A stretch of DNA of 64,000 nucleotides from Nocardiopsis sp. CNR-923 (GTDB lineage: Bacteria > Actinomycetota > Actinomycetes > Streptosporangiales > Streptosporangiaceae). Made by a program: the position numbers and the translations under genes. Positions 36,588 through 45,767 of the stretch are shown one piece after another. Under the pieces are notes generated by a model. That model was not told the origin of the DNA. It worked only from the letters and a program-made list of their open reading frames with translations, and made no database searches. The stretch's first letter is position 1. Every line of letters begins with the position of its first letter. The stretch lies in assembly GCF_001942255.1 (NCBI RefSeq), contig NZ_MKKC01000131.1, forward strand, positions 1-64,000, in the 5' to 3' direction.

Positions 36588-37607
36588 GTGCCCCAGCGAA
36601 CAGCGACGCGACCGACGGTCGTGGTGACGACGGCGGGCTCGGCCCCCACTCCCGGAACCATCCTGCACCTGCGCGCCTCGGGTTTCCGGGTGATCGCCAC
36701 CGACGTCGATCCCGAGGCGCCGGGGCTGTACCTGGCGGACCGGGGGTACCTGGTCCCCGCGGGTGACAGCCCCGATTTCGCGTCCCGGATGCGCGAACTG
36801 TGCGCGCGGGAAGGCGCGGTCGCGGTGGTGCCGCTGGTGGACGAGGAACTCACGGCCGTGGCGGCGCTCGCCGAAGACGGGGTGGCCGTGCTGCTGCCCC
36901 GCCCGGACTTCGTCACCGCCTGCCTGGACAAGGCGGTGCTGATGCGGCGGCTGGACGCGGCCGGGATCGGCGTGCCGCGCACCTGGTCGGCCGCGGACGG
37001 GCCGCCCGAGGGCGCCCAGGCGCCGGACGGGTTCGTGGTCAAGCCCCGCAGCGGCCGGGGAAGCCGTGGCGTGACGGTCGTCGGCTCCCGGGACGGCCTG
37101 CCGCGCGCGGTGGCCGAGAGCGGGTACGCGGCCAAGGAGCTGATCGTCCAGGAACGCCTCGCCGGACCCGAGTTCACGGTGTCGGTCGTGGTGTGGCGGG
37201 ACGGGGAGGCGCAGGCCGTCGTGCCCAAGGAGGTCGTCCTCAAACGGGGTGTCACGCGGTTCGCCGTGACACGGCGCGCCGCGGCGGTCGTGCGGACCTG
37301 CCTGACCGTGCAGAGGGCCCTGCGCGCCGACGGACCGTTCAACGTGCAGCTGCGCCTGGACCGGGAGGGGCGGCCCCGGATCTTCGAGATCAACCCGCGG
37401 TTCTCCTCGACGGCGGCTCTCACGGCGGCGGCCGGGGTCGACGAGATCGGCGGGCTCCTGCGGCAGGCGGTCGCGGGCGGGCCGCGGCTGACCGACACCT
37501 GGCGCGAGGGCGTGGCGATGGTCCGCCGGTGGACGGACGAGTTCCTCACCGAGGAGGAGTTCACCGCGCACGGACTCTCCCCGGCGAGCGAGCTGGTGGC
37601 CCGTTGA
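36588..37607 (+). CDS. ATP-grasp carboxylate ligase-like protein
   Basis: The 339-residue protein resembles carbamoyl-phosphate-synthase-large-subunit-like ATP-grasp enzymes of the PylC/MvdD type. It has an N-terminal Rossmann-like pre-ATP domain (VVVTTAGSAPTPGTILHLRA), the ATP-binding VKPRSGRGSRGV loop, and RIFEINPRFSSTAAL, which holds the Mg2+-binding Glu and Asn. The acid and nucleophile it joins are unknown. It overlaps the next gene by four bases, so they are translationally coupled. Confidence 0.85.
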   Translation: MPQRTATRPTVVVTTAGSAPTPGTILHLRASGFRVIATDVDPEAPGLYLADRGYLVPAGDSPDFASRMRELCAREGAVAVVPLVDEELTAVAALAEDGVAVLLPRPDFVTACLDKAVLMRRLDAAGIGVPRTWSAADGPPEGAQAPDGFVVKPRSGRGSRGVTVVGSRDGLPRAVAESGYAAKELIVQERLAGPEFTVSVVVWRDGEAQAVVPKEVVLKRGVTRFAVTRRAAAVVRTCLTVQRALRADGPFNVQLRLDREGRPRIFEINPRFSSTAALTAAAGVDEIGGLLRQAVAGGPRLTDTWREGVAMVRRWTDEFLTEEEFTAHGLSPASELVAR

Positions 37608-38392
37608 ACGGCGTCCACGCGCTGGCGGAGGCGGCGGAGCAGGCGGTGACCGAGGTCGGCGCGCTGCTCCGGCAGTGGCGCACCGACCCCTCGGTGCTCG
37701 GCGGGGTCTGGGAGGGGAGCCAGTTCAAGGCGCGTGCGGACGCTCTGGCGCACCGGGCGCTGGCCGAACGGCTGGCGTCGGCCGACGAGTCGATCCCGGT
37801 GGTCAGCGAGGAGGATCCCGCGTCACTGGTCGGCGAGCGGCCGCCGCGCTACTGGCTGATCGACCCCATCGACGGTACCGCCAGCTACGCCCACGGGTTC
37901 CCCGGCTACGTCACGCAGGCCGCGCTGATGGTCGGCACACGCCCGGAGGCGGCGGCGGTCCACGCTCCGGAGACCGCCACGCTGTTCACGGCGGTCCGAG
38001 GCCACGGGGCCAGGCGTGACGGGCTCCCTCTGGAGCGGTGCGCGGCGCCGCCGCCCGGGACGGGCGTGCTCACGGACAACACCCCCGAGCCCGAGGGGAT
38101 CGCGCGGCGGGTCCGCGACCACTTCGGATATCGCGGATACCTGGAGAGCGGGAGCATCTCGTTGAAGCTGTGCCGGATCGCCGAGGGAACGGCGCACCTG
38201 TTCGTCAAGGACGTTCCGGTGCGGGACTGGGACGTGGCGGCTCCCGCGCTCGTGCTGGAGGAGGTGGGCGGGTCGGTGACGCGGTTGGACGGCGCCGGGT
38301 TCGGCTATCGCGGGAGCTACGAGCACGCGGGGCTGGTGGGCGCCGCCGACCCCGCTACGGGCCGCGCCGTCAGCCGCTGGGCAGCGCTCTGA
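37604..38392 (+). CDS. Inositol-monophosphatase-family phosphatase (CysQ/IMPase-like)
   Basis: The 262-residue Mg2+-dependent phosphatase has the three family metal motifs: VVSEED, WLIDPIDGTASYAHGF and VRDWDVAAPALVLEEVGG. Substrates could be inositol phosphate, histidinol phosphate, 3'-phosphoadenosine 5'-phosphate or a product of the neighbouring ligase. I place the start at the TTG of TTGA overlapping the ATP-grasp stop. A GTG at about 37646 would shorten it by 14 residues. Confidence 0.85.
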   Translation: MNGVHALAEAAEQAVTEVGALLRQWRTDPSVLGGVWEGSQFKARADALAHRALAERLASADESIPVVSEEDPASLVGERPPRYWLIDPIDGTASYAHGFPGYVTQAALMVGTRPEAAAVHAPETATLFTAVRGHGARRDGLPLERCAAPPPGTGVLTDNTPEPEGIARRVRDHFGYRGYLESGSISLKLCRIAEGTAHLFVKDVPVRDWDVAAPALVLEEVGGSVTRLDGAGFGYRGSYEHAGLVGAADPATGRAVSRWAAL

Positions 38393-38517
38393 CGTGCGAC
38401 GACCACGACTGTCACCGGATCGCCGCCGACGGTCGCGAACGGGTCCGCGAAGACCCTTCCCTGGGCCCGGAGCGACGCGTAGTGTGTGGTCACCGACCGC
38501 GCCTGTGGGGGTGCGAT

Positions 38518-38985
38518 GTGGAAGGCCGGCGTCTGCCGCTGCACCGGATGCGCGTTTCGGACGCCGAACGCGACCGGACCGTCGACCACCTCGCCGTCGC
38601 GTTCGTGGAGGGCCGCCTGGACCTGGACGAGTACGACCGCCGCGTGGGACTGGCTCTGTCCTCGGTCCTGCTCGGTGAGCTGTGGTCGTTGACCGCGGAC
38701 CTCCCGAGGATCGGGGACGGTGTCCCGAACCCCCGCCCGGCGCCCGACCGGGAGCACCGCTCCGCCGGAGAACTCTCCCTGCCCGTGTCCGCGCACCGGT
38801 GGGGGGACGAATGGCGTTGGTGGACGGGTGTCGCGGTCATCCTCACGGGCGTGTGGGCGGCGGTGAGCCTGATGGTGGGCGAACTCGTTCCGTACTGGCC
38901 GCTGGTGCCGCTGGGCATCTGGGGCGCCGTGCTGCTGGCGGCCACCATCTGGCCCAGCGGAGAGGGGCCGCTGGGATCACGCTGA
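38518..38985 (+). CDS. DUF1707 membrane protein
   Basis: The 155-residue protein has an N-terminal DUF1707 domain (MRVSDAERDRTVDHLAVAF followed by GRLDLDEYDRRV) and two transmembrane helices (about residues 100-145). DUF1707 proteins are common in actinobacteria and of unknown function. I chose the GTG at 38518, which follows a GGGGG run by six bases. The domain itself begins at an ATG ten codons later. Confidence 0.8.
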   Translation: MEGRRLPLHRMRVSDAERDRTVDHLAVAFVEGRLDLDEYDRRVGLALSSVLLGELWSLTADLPRIGDGVPNPRPAPDREHRSAGELSLPVSAHRWGDEWRWWTGVAVILTGVWAAVSLMVGELVPYWPLVPLGIWGAVLLAATIWPSGEGPLGSR

Positions 38986-39135
38986 GGCGGCCCGAACCCC
39001 GGGACGGTTGGTCGGCGGGGCGAGCCGACGCCGAGGAGCGGTCCACAGGTCGACGGAGGGCCGGGGCCGAGCCTGACCGGGGAGGCCGGAAACCGGGGCC
39101 CCGGGCCGCGTGCGTCGGCGTGCCCGGAGGCGACC

Positions 39136-39630
39136 TCAGCCCACCGCGTGCAGCCAGCGGACCGGGGCGCCGTCGCCCGCGTAGCGGAAGGGCTCCAACT
39201 CCTCGTCCCACGAGCGCCCCGTGAGGCGTTCGATCTCGGCGGCCAGGTCCGTGCCGCCCGACGCCGTGCGCGCCATCGCCTCGCGCAGACGCCCCTCGGG
39301 GACGAGCACCTCCCCCGCGGCACTGGTGATCGCGGTGAACATGCCCAGGGACGGCGTGTAGCTGTACCGCACGCCGTCGCACCCGGGCGACCCCTCCTCG
39401 GTCACCTCGAAGCGCAGGCGCTGCCACGAGTTCAGCGCCGAGGCCACCTCGCCCGCGGTCCCCGGCCTTCCCTGCCAGTTCAGCTCGGCACGGTGGTGGC
39501 CAGGGGCGGCCGGCTGTGCGACCCAGTCGAGTTTCACGGGCACGCCGACGACGCCCGCGACCGCCCACTCGACGTGTGGGCACAGCGCCGCGGGCGCTGA
39601 GTGGACGTACAAGACGCCACGTGCGGACAC
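39136..39630 (-). CDS. DUF3145 family protein
   Basis: The 164-residue protein starts SARGVLYVHSAPAALCPHVE and includes DGVRYSYTPSLGMFT and a C-terminal DEELEPFRYAGDGAPVRWLH, the pattern of DUF3145, a family almost confined to actinobacteria and of unknown function. The GTG at 39630 follows AGGAGG. Confidence 0.9.
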   Translation of the reverse strand: MSARGVLYVHSAPAALCPHVEWAVAGVVGVPVKLDWVAQPAAPGHHRAELNWQGRPGTAGEVASALNSWQRLRFEVTEEGSPGCDGVRYSYTPSLGMFTAITSAAGEVLVPEGRLREAMARTASGGTDLAAEIERLTGRSWDEELEPFRYAGDGAPVRWLHAVG

Positions 39631-39836
39631 CGAACCTCCTGATACGAACGAGTGCGCTTCCCCGACGCCCTCGTATCCACGAGAAGGTTGCAGACCCGCC
39701 TGAATACCTTCGCCCCATTGTGCCCCAAGGGCACCCTGGGAACCAGCGGTAACGCCGGCATTTGCGGTGTTCCCACCGCGCACGGGACACCCGGACACTA
39801 GCGTGAGCCCCAGAGCGGACAGGGAGTCTGATCATA

Positions 39837-40512
39837 GTGGGGGCGGGTGTGACAGACCAGCCGGATGAGTGCACGAGCAGGCCTTCTCCCCCTCGGGGAA
39901 CCGTGCCTCCGACCGATACCGGGCGTGAAACCTCTTCCGCGTTGCCGGTTCCGGCCACTTCGGGTCCGGGTTCCACTTTTCCCGAGCACACCGACGCGAC
40001 CTCGTCCACCGCGCCCGCGGTGGGGACGCCCGAGCCTGGGAGGGCATCGTCGACCGCCATCTCCCGCTCGTCAACGCGATCGCCCGCTCGTACCGCCTGT
40101 CCGCCCCGGACCGCGAGGACGCGGTCCAGACCGTCTGGCTCACCCTCAACCAGCACCTTCCCCGGCTCCGTGCCCCCGAACGCTCCGCGCCTGGCTGCGC
40201 CGGGTCACCAACGACGTCTGCGCGCGACAGCGCCGCCACGCCGCCCGGCAGAGCCCCGTCGACCCGGTCTCCCTCACGCGGCTGCCGTTCCCCGACACCC
40301 CCGATCTGGAATCGCAGTACCTGGAGCGGGAACGAATCGAGGGACTCTACCGCGCGATCAGCCACCTGGACCCCCAGGACCGCCTCGTGGCCCTGAGCCT
40401 GCTGGAGGACGCCCCGCACGATCCGAACACCCCCACCGCCCCCCGCGTCGCCGCGAACCAGCGCCGCCGTGTCAAGCGGCGGCTTCGCCGCATCCTGGAG
40501 GACCAGCAGTGA
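39837..40512 (+). CDS. ECF-like RNA polymerase sigma factor (frameshifted)
   Basis: The product, about 220 residues, has a sigma region 2 (RARGGDARAWEGIVDRHLPL, then YRLSAPDREDAVQTVWLTL) and, in a second frame after about 40178, the continuation LRAWLRRVTNDVCARQRRHA of region 2. Region 4 is short and atypical (AISHLDPQDRLVALSLLED onward). One missing C explains the switch, and another break near 39990 is needed to connect the Pro/Ser/Thr-rich N-terminus from the GTG start. No anti-sigma gene follows. Instead the next genes, overlapping by four bases, are a small unknown protein and a CHAT protease, so this sigma factor probably controls the cassette. Confidence 0.75.
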
Positions 40513-40931
40513 GCGAACAGACCGGGCCCCTCCCACCGTGGGCCATGGACGGGCGCGCCGCGGCCCTGGCCGCGTTCGACCGCCGCGACGACGACGCCGA
40601 GCTGGCCGCCCCGACCGCCCAGACACCGCCCGTCCCCGAGGACTCCCGCGCCGACGGAGGAACCCTGCTGACCACCCTGCGGTTCGACCACGACGGACTC
40701 GTCCTGGACCTGCGCGTTCGCGCCGACGGCCCCCACCGGTCGCTGTCGGGTCTGGTCAGGGGAGAGTTCGGGTTCGCGACCGTCGACCTGCGCCGCCCGG
40801 CCGCGACCGTCCGGCTGCGTGTCGGCGCGGACGGGCGCTTCCTCGCACCCGACCTCGCGCGCGGCCCGGTCAGCCTGGCCCTGCGCCGGGACGGGCGACC
40901 GCCGGTGGTCACCGACTGGTTCACCGTCTGA
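40509..40931 (+). CDS. Small protein of the sigma/CHAT cassette, function unknown
   Basis: The 140-residue protein starts at a GTG overlapping the sigma stop (GTGA). Residues 1-50 are polar and Asp/Ala-rich. Residues about 60-138 are predominantly beta-strand (LLTTLRFDHDGLVLDLRV and ATVDLRRPAATVRLRVGADG), suggesting a compact beta-sandwich. I recognise no family. No signal peptide or membrane helix is seen. Tight coupling to the sigma factor suggests an accessory, sensor or anti-sigma role, which is inference. Confidence 0.75.
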   Translation: MSEQTGPLPPWAMDGRAAALAAFDRRDDDAELAAPTAQTPPVPEDSRADGGTLLTTLRFDHDGLVLDLRVRADGPHRSLSGLVRGEFGFATVDLRRPAATVRLRVGADGRFLAPDLARGPVSLALRRDGRPPVVTDWFTV

Positions 40932-41128
40932 GCACCGACCGCCACAGATCGGGACACTCCGAATGCGGGTTCGGAACGCTCATCAACCCGGCCCGACGCA
41001 CCCGTCTTCACCCCCCTTCGTCCGTGTTCGCGCCCGCGCGAGGACCGTGAATCGACGACGGGGACTGCCGTGCGCGCCCGGCCCCTGCTATCTGTGGTCC
41101 GAGCGTTCTCCTGGCGAAAGGCGGGCAC

Positions 41129-43200
41129 GTGACCCCAGTCGTCCCACTGTCCGGCCGTCTCCTCCTGGCCCGGGTCAGCGCGGGGTGCGGTTGGCCCGCA
41201 GCGGTCTGTTCGAGACCACGGCCGACCTCCTCGCCGACACCCACCGCCGCATGCGCGGCCACCCCGTCGCCGAGGCCGCGCCGGTCCTGCCCGGTGTGCT
41301 GGTCAACCTCGGACTGGCCCAGACCATGTGCGGCCGGTTCGGCCAGGCCGGCGACCACCTCGCCGAGGCCCACGCGCTGACCCGCGAGCACGGCCTCCCG
41401 CTCCTGGGCATGGTCGCCCGCCAGAACCAGGGGTGCCTCGCCCTCTACCGGGGCGACACGGCCACCGCCATCGACACCTTCCTCGCCCTGCTGCCCGAAC
41501 TGCCGCCCGACCGGAGCGAGGCCCTGCACGTGGACCTGGCCGAGGCCCTGCTCTCGGAGGGGCTGGTCGAGGAGGCGGCGGCCGCGCTGGACGAGGGCCC
41601 CTGCACCGAGGACGGCTCGGCGACCGCCACCGCGCTGCTCGTGGAGGCCAAGCTGCGGTTCCTGGAGGGCGACCGCCGACGCGCGGCCGAACTCACCCGG
41701 CGCGTGCGCGGGACCTTCGGGCGGGGCTCGCTGTGGTTTCGGCTGGCGACCCGCCTCGAAGGCGTCGTCCTGGCCTCCGGCCCGCCGGGGCGTGCGACCA
41801 CGGGGCCCGTCAGTCGGGCCAGGGACCGACTGCGGATCCGGCTCCCCGGCACCGCGAACGACACCGGGTGCCCGGCCTCGCGGCGGGCGCTGGACGTGCT
41901 GGCGGGCGGCGCCGCACGCGACGCCGTGCCCGTGCCCGGCCGGTGGTTGGGCGCCGCGGCCCACGACCCGCACGTCGTCCGCGCCGGCCTGGAGAGCGCC
42001 CTGCGCGCGGGGGCGCCCGCGACCGCGCTGGAGTGGGCGGAGCTGACCCGGACCTGGGCCGCCCCGCGTGTGCCCGGTCCCCACGAACCCGACACCCCGA
42101 CGCTGACCGCGCTCGCCGGGGACTACCGCGCCGCCCTGGCCCTGGGTCGGGGACCGGCCACGGCTCGCCGCGCGCGGCTGTGGGAGGCGGCGCGGTGGCG
42201 TGCGTGCCGTGCCGCCTCCACGGCGGCGCCCACGGCGCCGCCCGGGCCGGTGGCCGGGGCCCTGCTCGCGCGGATCGGGTCCGATCGGGCCTTCGTCCAC
42301 CTCACATGGGCCGGAGACGACGCGGTCGGGCTCGTCGCGGTGGCCGGCCGGATCCACGCCCGCCCGCTGGGCCCGGTCGGGTACGCCGTCCGGGCGCTGG
42401 CGCGCTTCACGCACGCGCTGCCCGAACCCGCGTGCCGCTCCCGTGCGGCGGAGGTGCGGGCGGCCGCCGCCGAGGTCTCGCGGGTCCTTGTGGCCCCACT
42501 CCTGCCCCTGGTCGGGGACCGGCCGCTCGTGCTGGCCGCAGACCCGCGCCTGGGCGACCCGCCGTGGGGCATGCTGCCCGCGCTGTGCGGCCGTCCGGTC
42601 AACCTCGTGCCCACCGCCCGGTTCTGGGTGGAGCGCGCCGACCGGTGGCGGCGGACGCGCACCGGTTCCCCGCGACCGCCGACCGGGCGCGTGCTGCTCG
42701 TGGCCGCCCCCGCGCCCGAAGGCGCTCGTCGGGAGGTGGCCACGCTGGCGCGCGTGTACCCGCGGGCCCGGGTGCTGGGCGGGGACGAGGCCGGGCGGAC
42801 GCGGGTGGTGGAGGGGTTCGCCGACGCCGACGTCGTCCACCTCGCCGGGCACGGCCACGTGCCCGACCGCGTTCCCCTCCTCGCGTCGGTCGACCTCGTC
42901 GACGGGCCCCTGCTCGCCCGGGACCTGGGCGTGCTCACGGCCGCGCCCGACCTGGTGACGCTCTCCACCTGTTGGAACGGGCGCGGCTTCGGCGGTGTCA
43001 CCGGGACCCCCTCGGGGTTCGTCGGCGCGCTGCACGCGCGTGGCGTGCGCACGGTGGTGGCCAGCCCGGTCCCCGTGCGGGACGCCGAGGCGGAGGGGGC
43101 CATGGTCAGCTTCCACCGGGCCGTGACGGAGGGGGTTCCGGTGTCCGAGGCGGTGGCACTCCACCTCGGACGGGCCGGTTTCTGCTGTTTCGGAGCCTGA
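41129..43200 (+). CDS. TPR-CHAT caspase-like protease (one frameshift)
   Basis: The product, about 690 residues, has an N-terminal array of TPR-like helical pairs (residues about 20-200 and weaker ones to about 400) and a C-terminal CHAT domain. The caspase-type catalytic dyad is visible: His in VVHLAGHGHV (about residue 574) and Cys in VTLSTCWNG (about residue 614), with a following GTPSGFVGALHARGVRTVVA strand. CHAT proteases are separase/caspase relatives that cleave specific proteins when their sensor domain is triggered. The ORF opens at a GTG (41129) and shifts frame near 41190, where one missing G restores AGVRLARSGLFETTADLL. It is the third gene of the cassette, 197 bp after the small protein. 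Confidence 0.85.
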
Positions 43201-43266
43201 GGGGCGGCCCGCGGACGATCGCGTCGGGTCGGGGACCGACCGGCGCGGAGCCGGAGGTCGGTCCGG

Positions 43267-43920
43267 CTACCAGCCGCGTTCGCGCCACTCCGACAGCTTG
43301 GGGCGTTCCGCGCCCAGGGTGGTGTCACGGCCGTGCCCCGGGTAGATCCAGGTGTCGTCGTCCAGCTCGCCGAACACACGCTCCTCGACGTCGGCGACCA
43401 GCGTGCGGAAGTCCTGGTCGCTCCACGTACGGCCGACTCCGCCGGGGAAGAGGCTGTCACCGGTGAACAGGTGCGTGCGCCCCTCGGGATCGTCGTAGCG
43501 CAACGCGATCGACCCGGGTGTGTGCCCGCGCAGGTGGACCACGGTCAGCACGCACTCGCCCAGCGGCACGCGCGTCCCGTGCTCGACGGGTTCGTCCACC
43601 GACACGGGGAGCTGGTCCCCGTCTGCGGGGTGGGCGACCGTGCGGGCGCCCGTCTGGCCGACGACCTCGGCCAGAGCTTGCCAGTGGTCCTGGTGGCGGT
43701 GGGTCGTGACCACGCGGGCCAGTCCGCGCTCACCGATGAGGTCGAGGATGCGGTCGGCCTCGGCGGCGGCGTCGATGAGGAGTCCCTCGCCCGTGGCGGT
43801 GCAACGCAACAGGTAGGCGTTGTTGTCCATGGGGCCGACGGCGAGTTTGGCGATCGTCAGGTGCGGTAGTTGGCGCAGGTCGGCGGGGCCGCCGACCCTG
43901 GTATCTCCGGAGTAGCTCAC
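43267..43920 (-). CDS. MBL-fold metallo-hydrolase (glyoxalase II-like)
   Basis: The 217-residue enzyme has the zinc motif THRHQDHW (HxHxDH), followed by LRGHTPGSIAL, FTGDSLFPGGVGRT and YPGHGRDT. This set is typical of glyoxalase II-like thioester hydrolases, although many homologues act on other substrates. The GTG start directly precedes SYSGDTRVGG. It is monocistronic and convergent with the CHAT gene. Confidence 0.9.
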   Translation of the reverse strand: MSYSGDTRVGGPADLRQLPHLTIAKLAVGPMDNNAYLLRCTATGEGLLIDAAAEADRILDLIGERGLARVVTTHRHQDHWQALAEVVGQTGARTVAHPADGDQLPVSVDEPVEHGTRVPLGECVLTVVHLRGHTPGSIALRYDDPEGRTHLFTGDSLFPGGVGRTWSDQDFRTLVADVEERVFGELDDDTWIYPGHGRDTTLGAERPKLSEWRERGW

Positions 43921-44052
43921 GTCTCCATCATGCCCCGTCCGCCGACGGCCGTGTACCGGGGCGACACGGGTCGGCCACCGGGATCACCGGGCGTACGGCG
44001 GTCGTGTCCGAAAGGCCGGGGGCCGCGGGCGCCGAGCGCCCCCGGACCTTCG

Positions 44053-44874
44053 CTACTGGGCCCAGCGGGGCGGGCGCTTGTCGAAGAAGGCCGCCCGGCC
44101 CTCGGCGGCGTCCTCACCGGCGAAGAACTCGGCGGACAGCTCGCCCATCCGGCTGAAGGCCTCGGTACGGCGCTCGGACGCCGCCAGGGCGCCGGATCCG
44201 AGCTCGTCGAGGAGCTGCTTGGTGCGCGAGAGGGCGCGCGGCGCCGAACCCCGGATGCCCTGGAGGACGGCGTCCACGGCGTGCGCCATCTCCCGGTCCG
44301 GGACGGCCTGGGTGATCAGGCCCGCCTTGGCCGCGGCGGAGGCGTCGAACAGCTCCCCGGTGAGGAAGTAGCGGCTGAGCTGGCGCGAGTGCATGCGCGC
44401 GGACACCGGGACGGAGATGATCGCGGGGACGACGCCGATGCGCACCTCGGTGAAGGCGAACGTCGCGCTCTTGGGCGCCAGGGCGATGTCGGCCGCGGCC
44501 ACCAACCCGATCCCTCCGGCGCGGGCGGCGCCGTTGAGCACCGCGACGACGGGTTTGGGGGCGCCCATGATCTGCTCGAAGACCGTGGGCAACTCGGGCG
44601 CGGGTTCGACCGGCTCGCCCCGGAGCGCCGCACCGACCTCCTTCAGGTCCGCGCCCGCGCAGAAGACCGGTCCGGTCCCGGTGAGAACGACGCCGCGCAC
44701 GTCGTCGTCGGCCATCGCGTCGGACAGGGCCTGGGACAGCTCGGAGCGGAGCCGGGCGGACAGCGCGTTGCGGTTGCGGGGCGAGTCGAGGGTGACCGTG
44801 GCGATGGCGCGGTCGACGGTCAGGTGTACCAGGGGGCCGTCGTCCGGGGACGTCGGGGACGGGTGCTGCGTCAT
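44053..44874 (-). CDS. Enoyl-CoA hydratase/isomerase family protein
   Basis: The 273-residue crotonase-fold protein has the oxyanion-hole segments GPVFCAGADLKEVG and ARAGGIGLVAAADI and a C-terminal trimerisation tail (EGRAAFFDKRPPRW). The first catalytic Glu position is occupied differently from canonical EchA, so isomerase or another crotonase activity is possible. It may serve fatty-acid breakdown with the ligase and dehydrogenase elsewhere in the window. Confidence 0.9.
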   Translation of the reverse strand: MTQHPSPTSPDDGPLVHLTVDRAIATVTLDSPRNRNALSARLRSELSQALSDAMADDDVRGVVLTGTGPVFCAGADLKEVGAALRGEPVEPAPELPTVFEQIMGAPKPVVAVLNGAARAGGIGLVAAADIALAPKSATFAFTEVRIGVVPAIISVPVSARMHSRQLSRYFLTGELFDASAAAKAGLITQAVPDREMAHAVDAVLQGIRGSAPRALSRTKQLLDELGSGALAASERRTEAFSRMGELSAEFFAGEDAAEGRAAFFDKRPPRWAQ

Positions 44875-45106
44875 CGCAGACTGACCTTTCTCCGTGAGAT
44901 CGCGCGCGGGTCCTGACGACGCGGCGCGCCCGCGCCGGGCTCGTGGCCTGGCACGTCTCGCTTGTGGCGGTATGCACGAATCCGGTTCAACCTTAGACGG
45001 CCGGATCGTTTCGGCACCACGCCTGCCGACACCGTGTTCGTTAAGTCCCCGTCACGCCCGTGTTCCGCGCTGGCACGGAGTCCGGTAGGCCACTGGCCCG
45101 AGACGG

Positions 45107-45699
45107 TTACCGGGCCGTCACCGCCGAGAGCGCGTCCGCGAAGCGCATCATCGCCGCGACCGCAGCCGCGCCGTCCGCGGCCTCGCTCACGCGCAGGGTG
45201 AGGGGCTCCGCGGTGATCGCGCCGGTGTAGCCGTGGTCGAGCTCGCAGGTCTCGTCGCGCAGGCGGCCGGTTCGAGGTCGATGTGGGCGGCCGTGCCCCA
45301 GTTCACGGACAGGTTGACGCTCAGCACCAGCTCACTGGGCAGGCTGCCGGGCGTGTACTGCGCGGGGTTGGCGACCACCCGGGTGAGCGCGACCGACTGG
45401 ACGTTGCCGATCTGGATGCTGTCGGTGGTGGTCGAGGCGTGCGAGGCGCCGCCGGGATCGGTGGGCGGGTGCTCGTCCGTGTGGCACACCACGAGCCGGG
45501 TCGCGGTCAGCAGCATCACGGTGATGTGCCGTCGCATCTCCATCGCCGGGTCGAACGTCGCCTCGTGGTGGACGATGAAGGCCTCGGCGTCCTCGTCCCC
45601 CAAGGCGGTGGCGACGGCGTCGATCACCAGAGCGGGGTAGTACCCGCTCCGCTCGATCTCCATCCGCCAGTCGGTGGACACGGCACGTGATTTCCTCAT
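45107..45699 (-). CDS. DUF5998 family protein (one frameshift)
   Basis: The product, about 197 residues, matches DUF5998, an actinobacterial family of unknown function that begins near WRMEIERSGYYPALVIDAVA and contains VHHEATFDPAMEMRRHITVM. The frame breaks near 45265. One added base restores the usual ending through AITAEPLTLRVSEAADG to a TAA stop at 45107-45109. The ATG is at 45699. Confidence 0.83.
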
Positions 45700-45767
45700 G
45701 CCCCTATCCTGCCCTCTCCGGGCGACACCTCGCGACCGGGACGGCCAACGCGCGGGCCAGCCCATGA

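Noticed and set aside
34440..37571. 1043-codon minus-strand open frame
   Set aside because: It contains the LLM oxidoreductase N-terminus but is otherwise antisense to real genes.
41129..43200. TPR-CHAT protein as a type III-E CRISPR (Craspase) component
   Set aside because: Csx29 works with a gRAMP effector, and none is present. The CRISPR arrays here are type I-E and far away.
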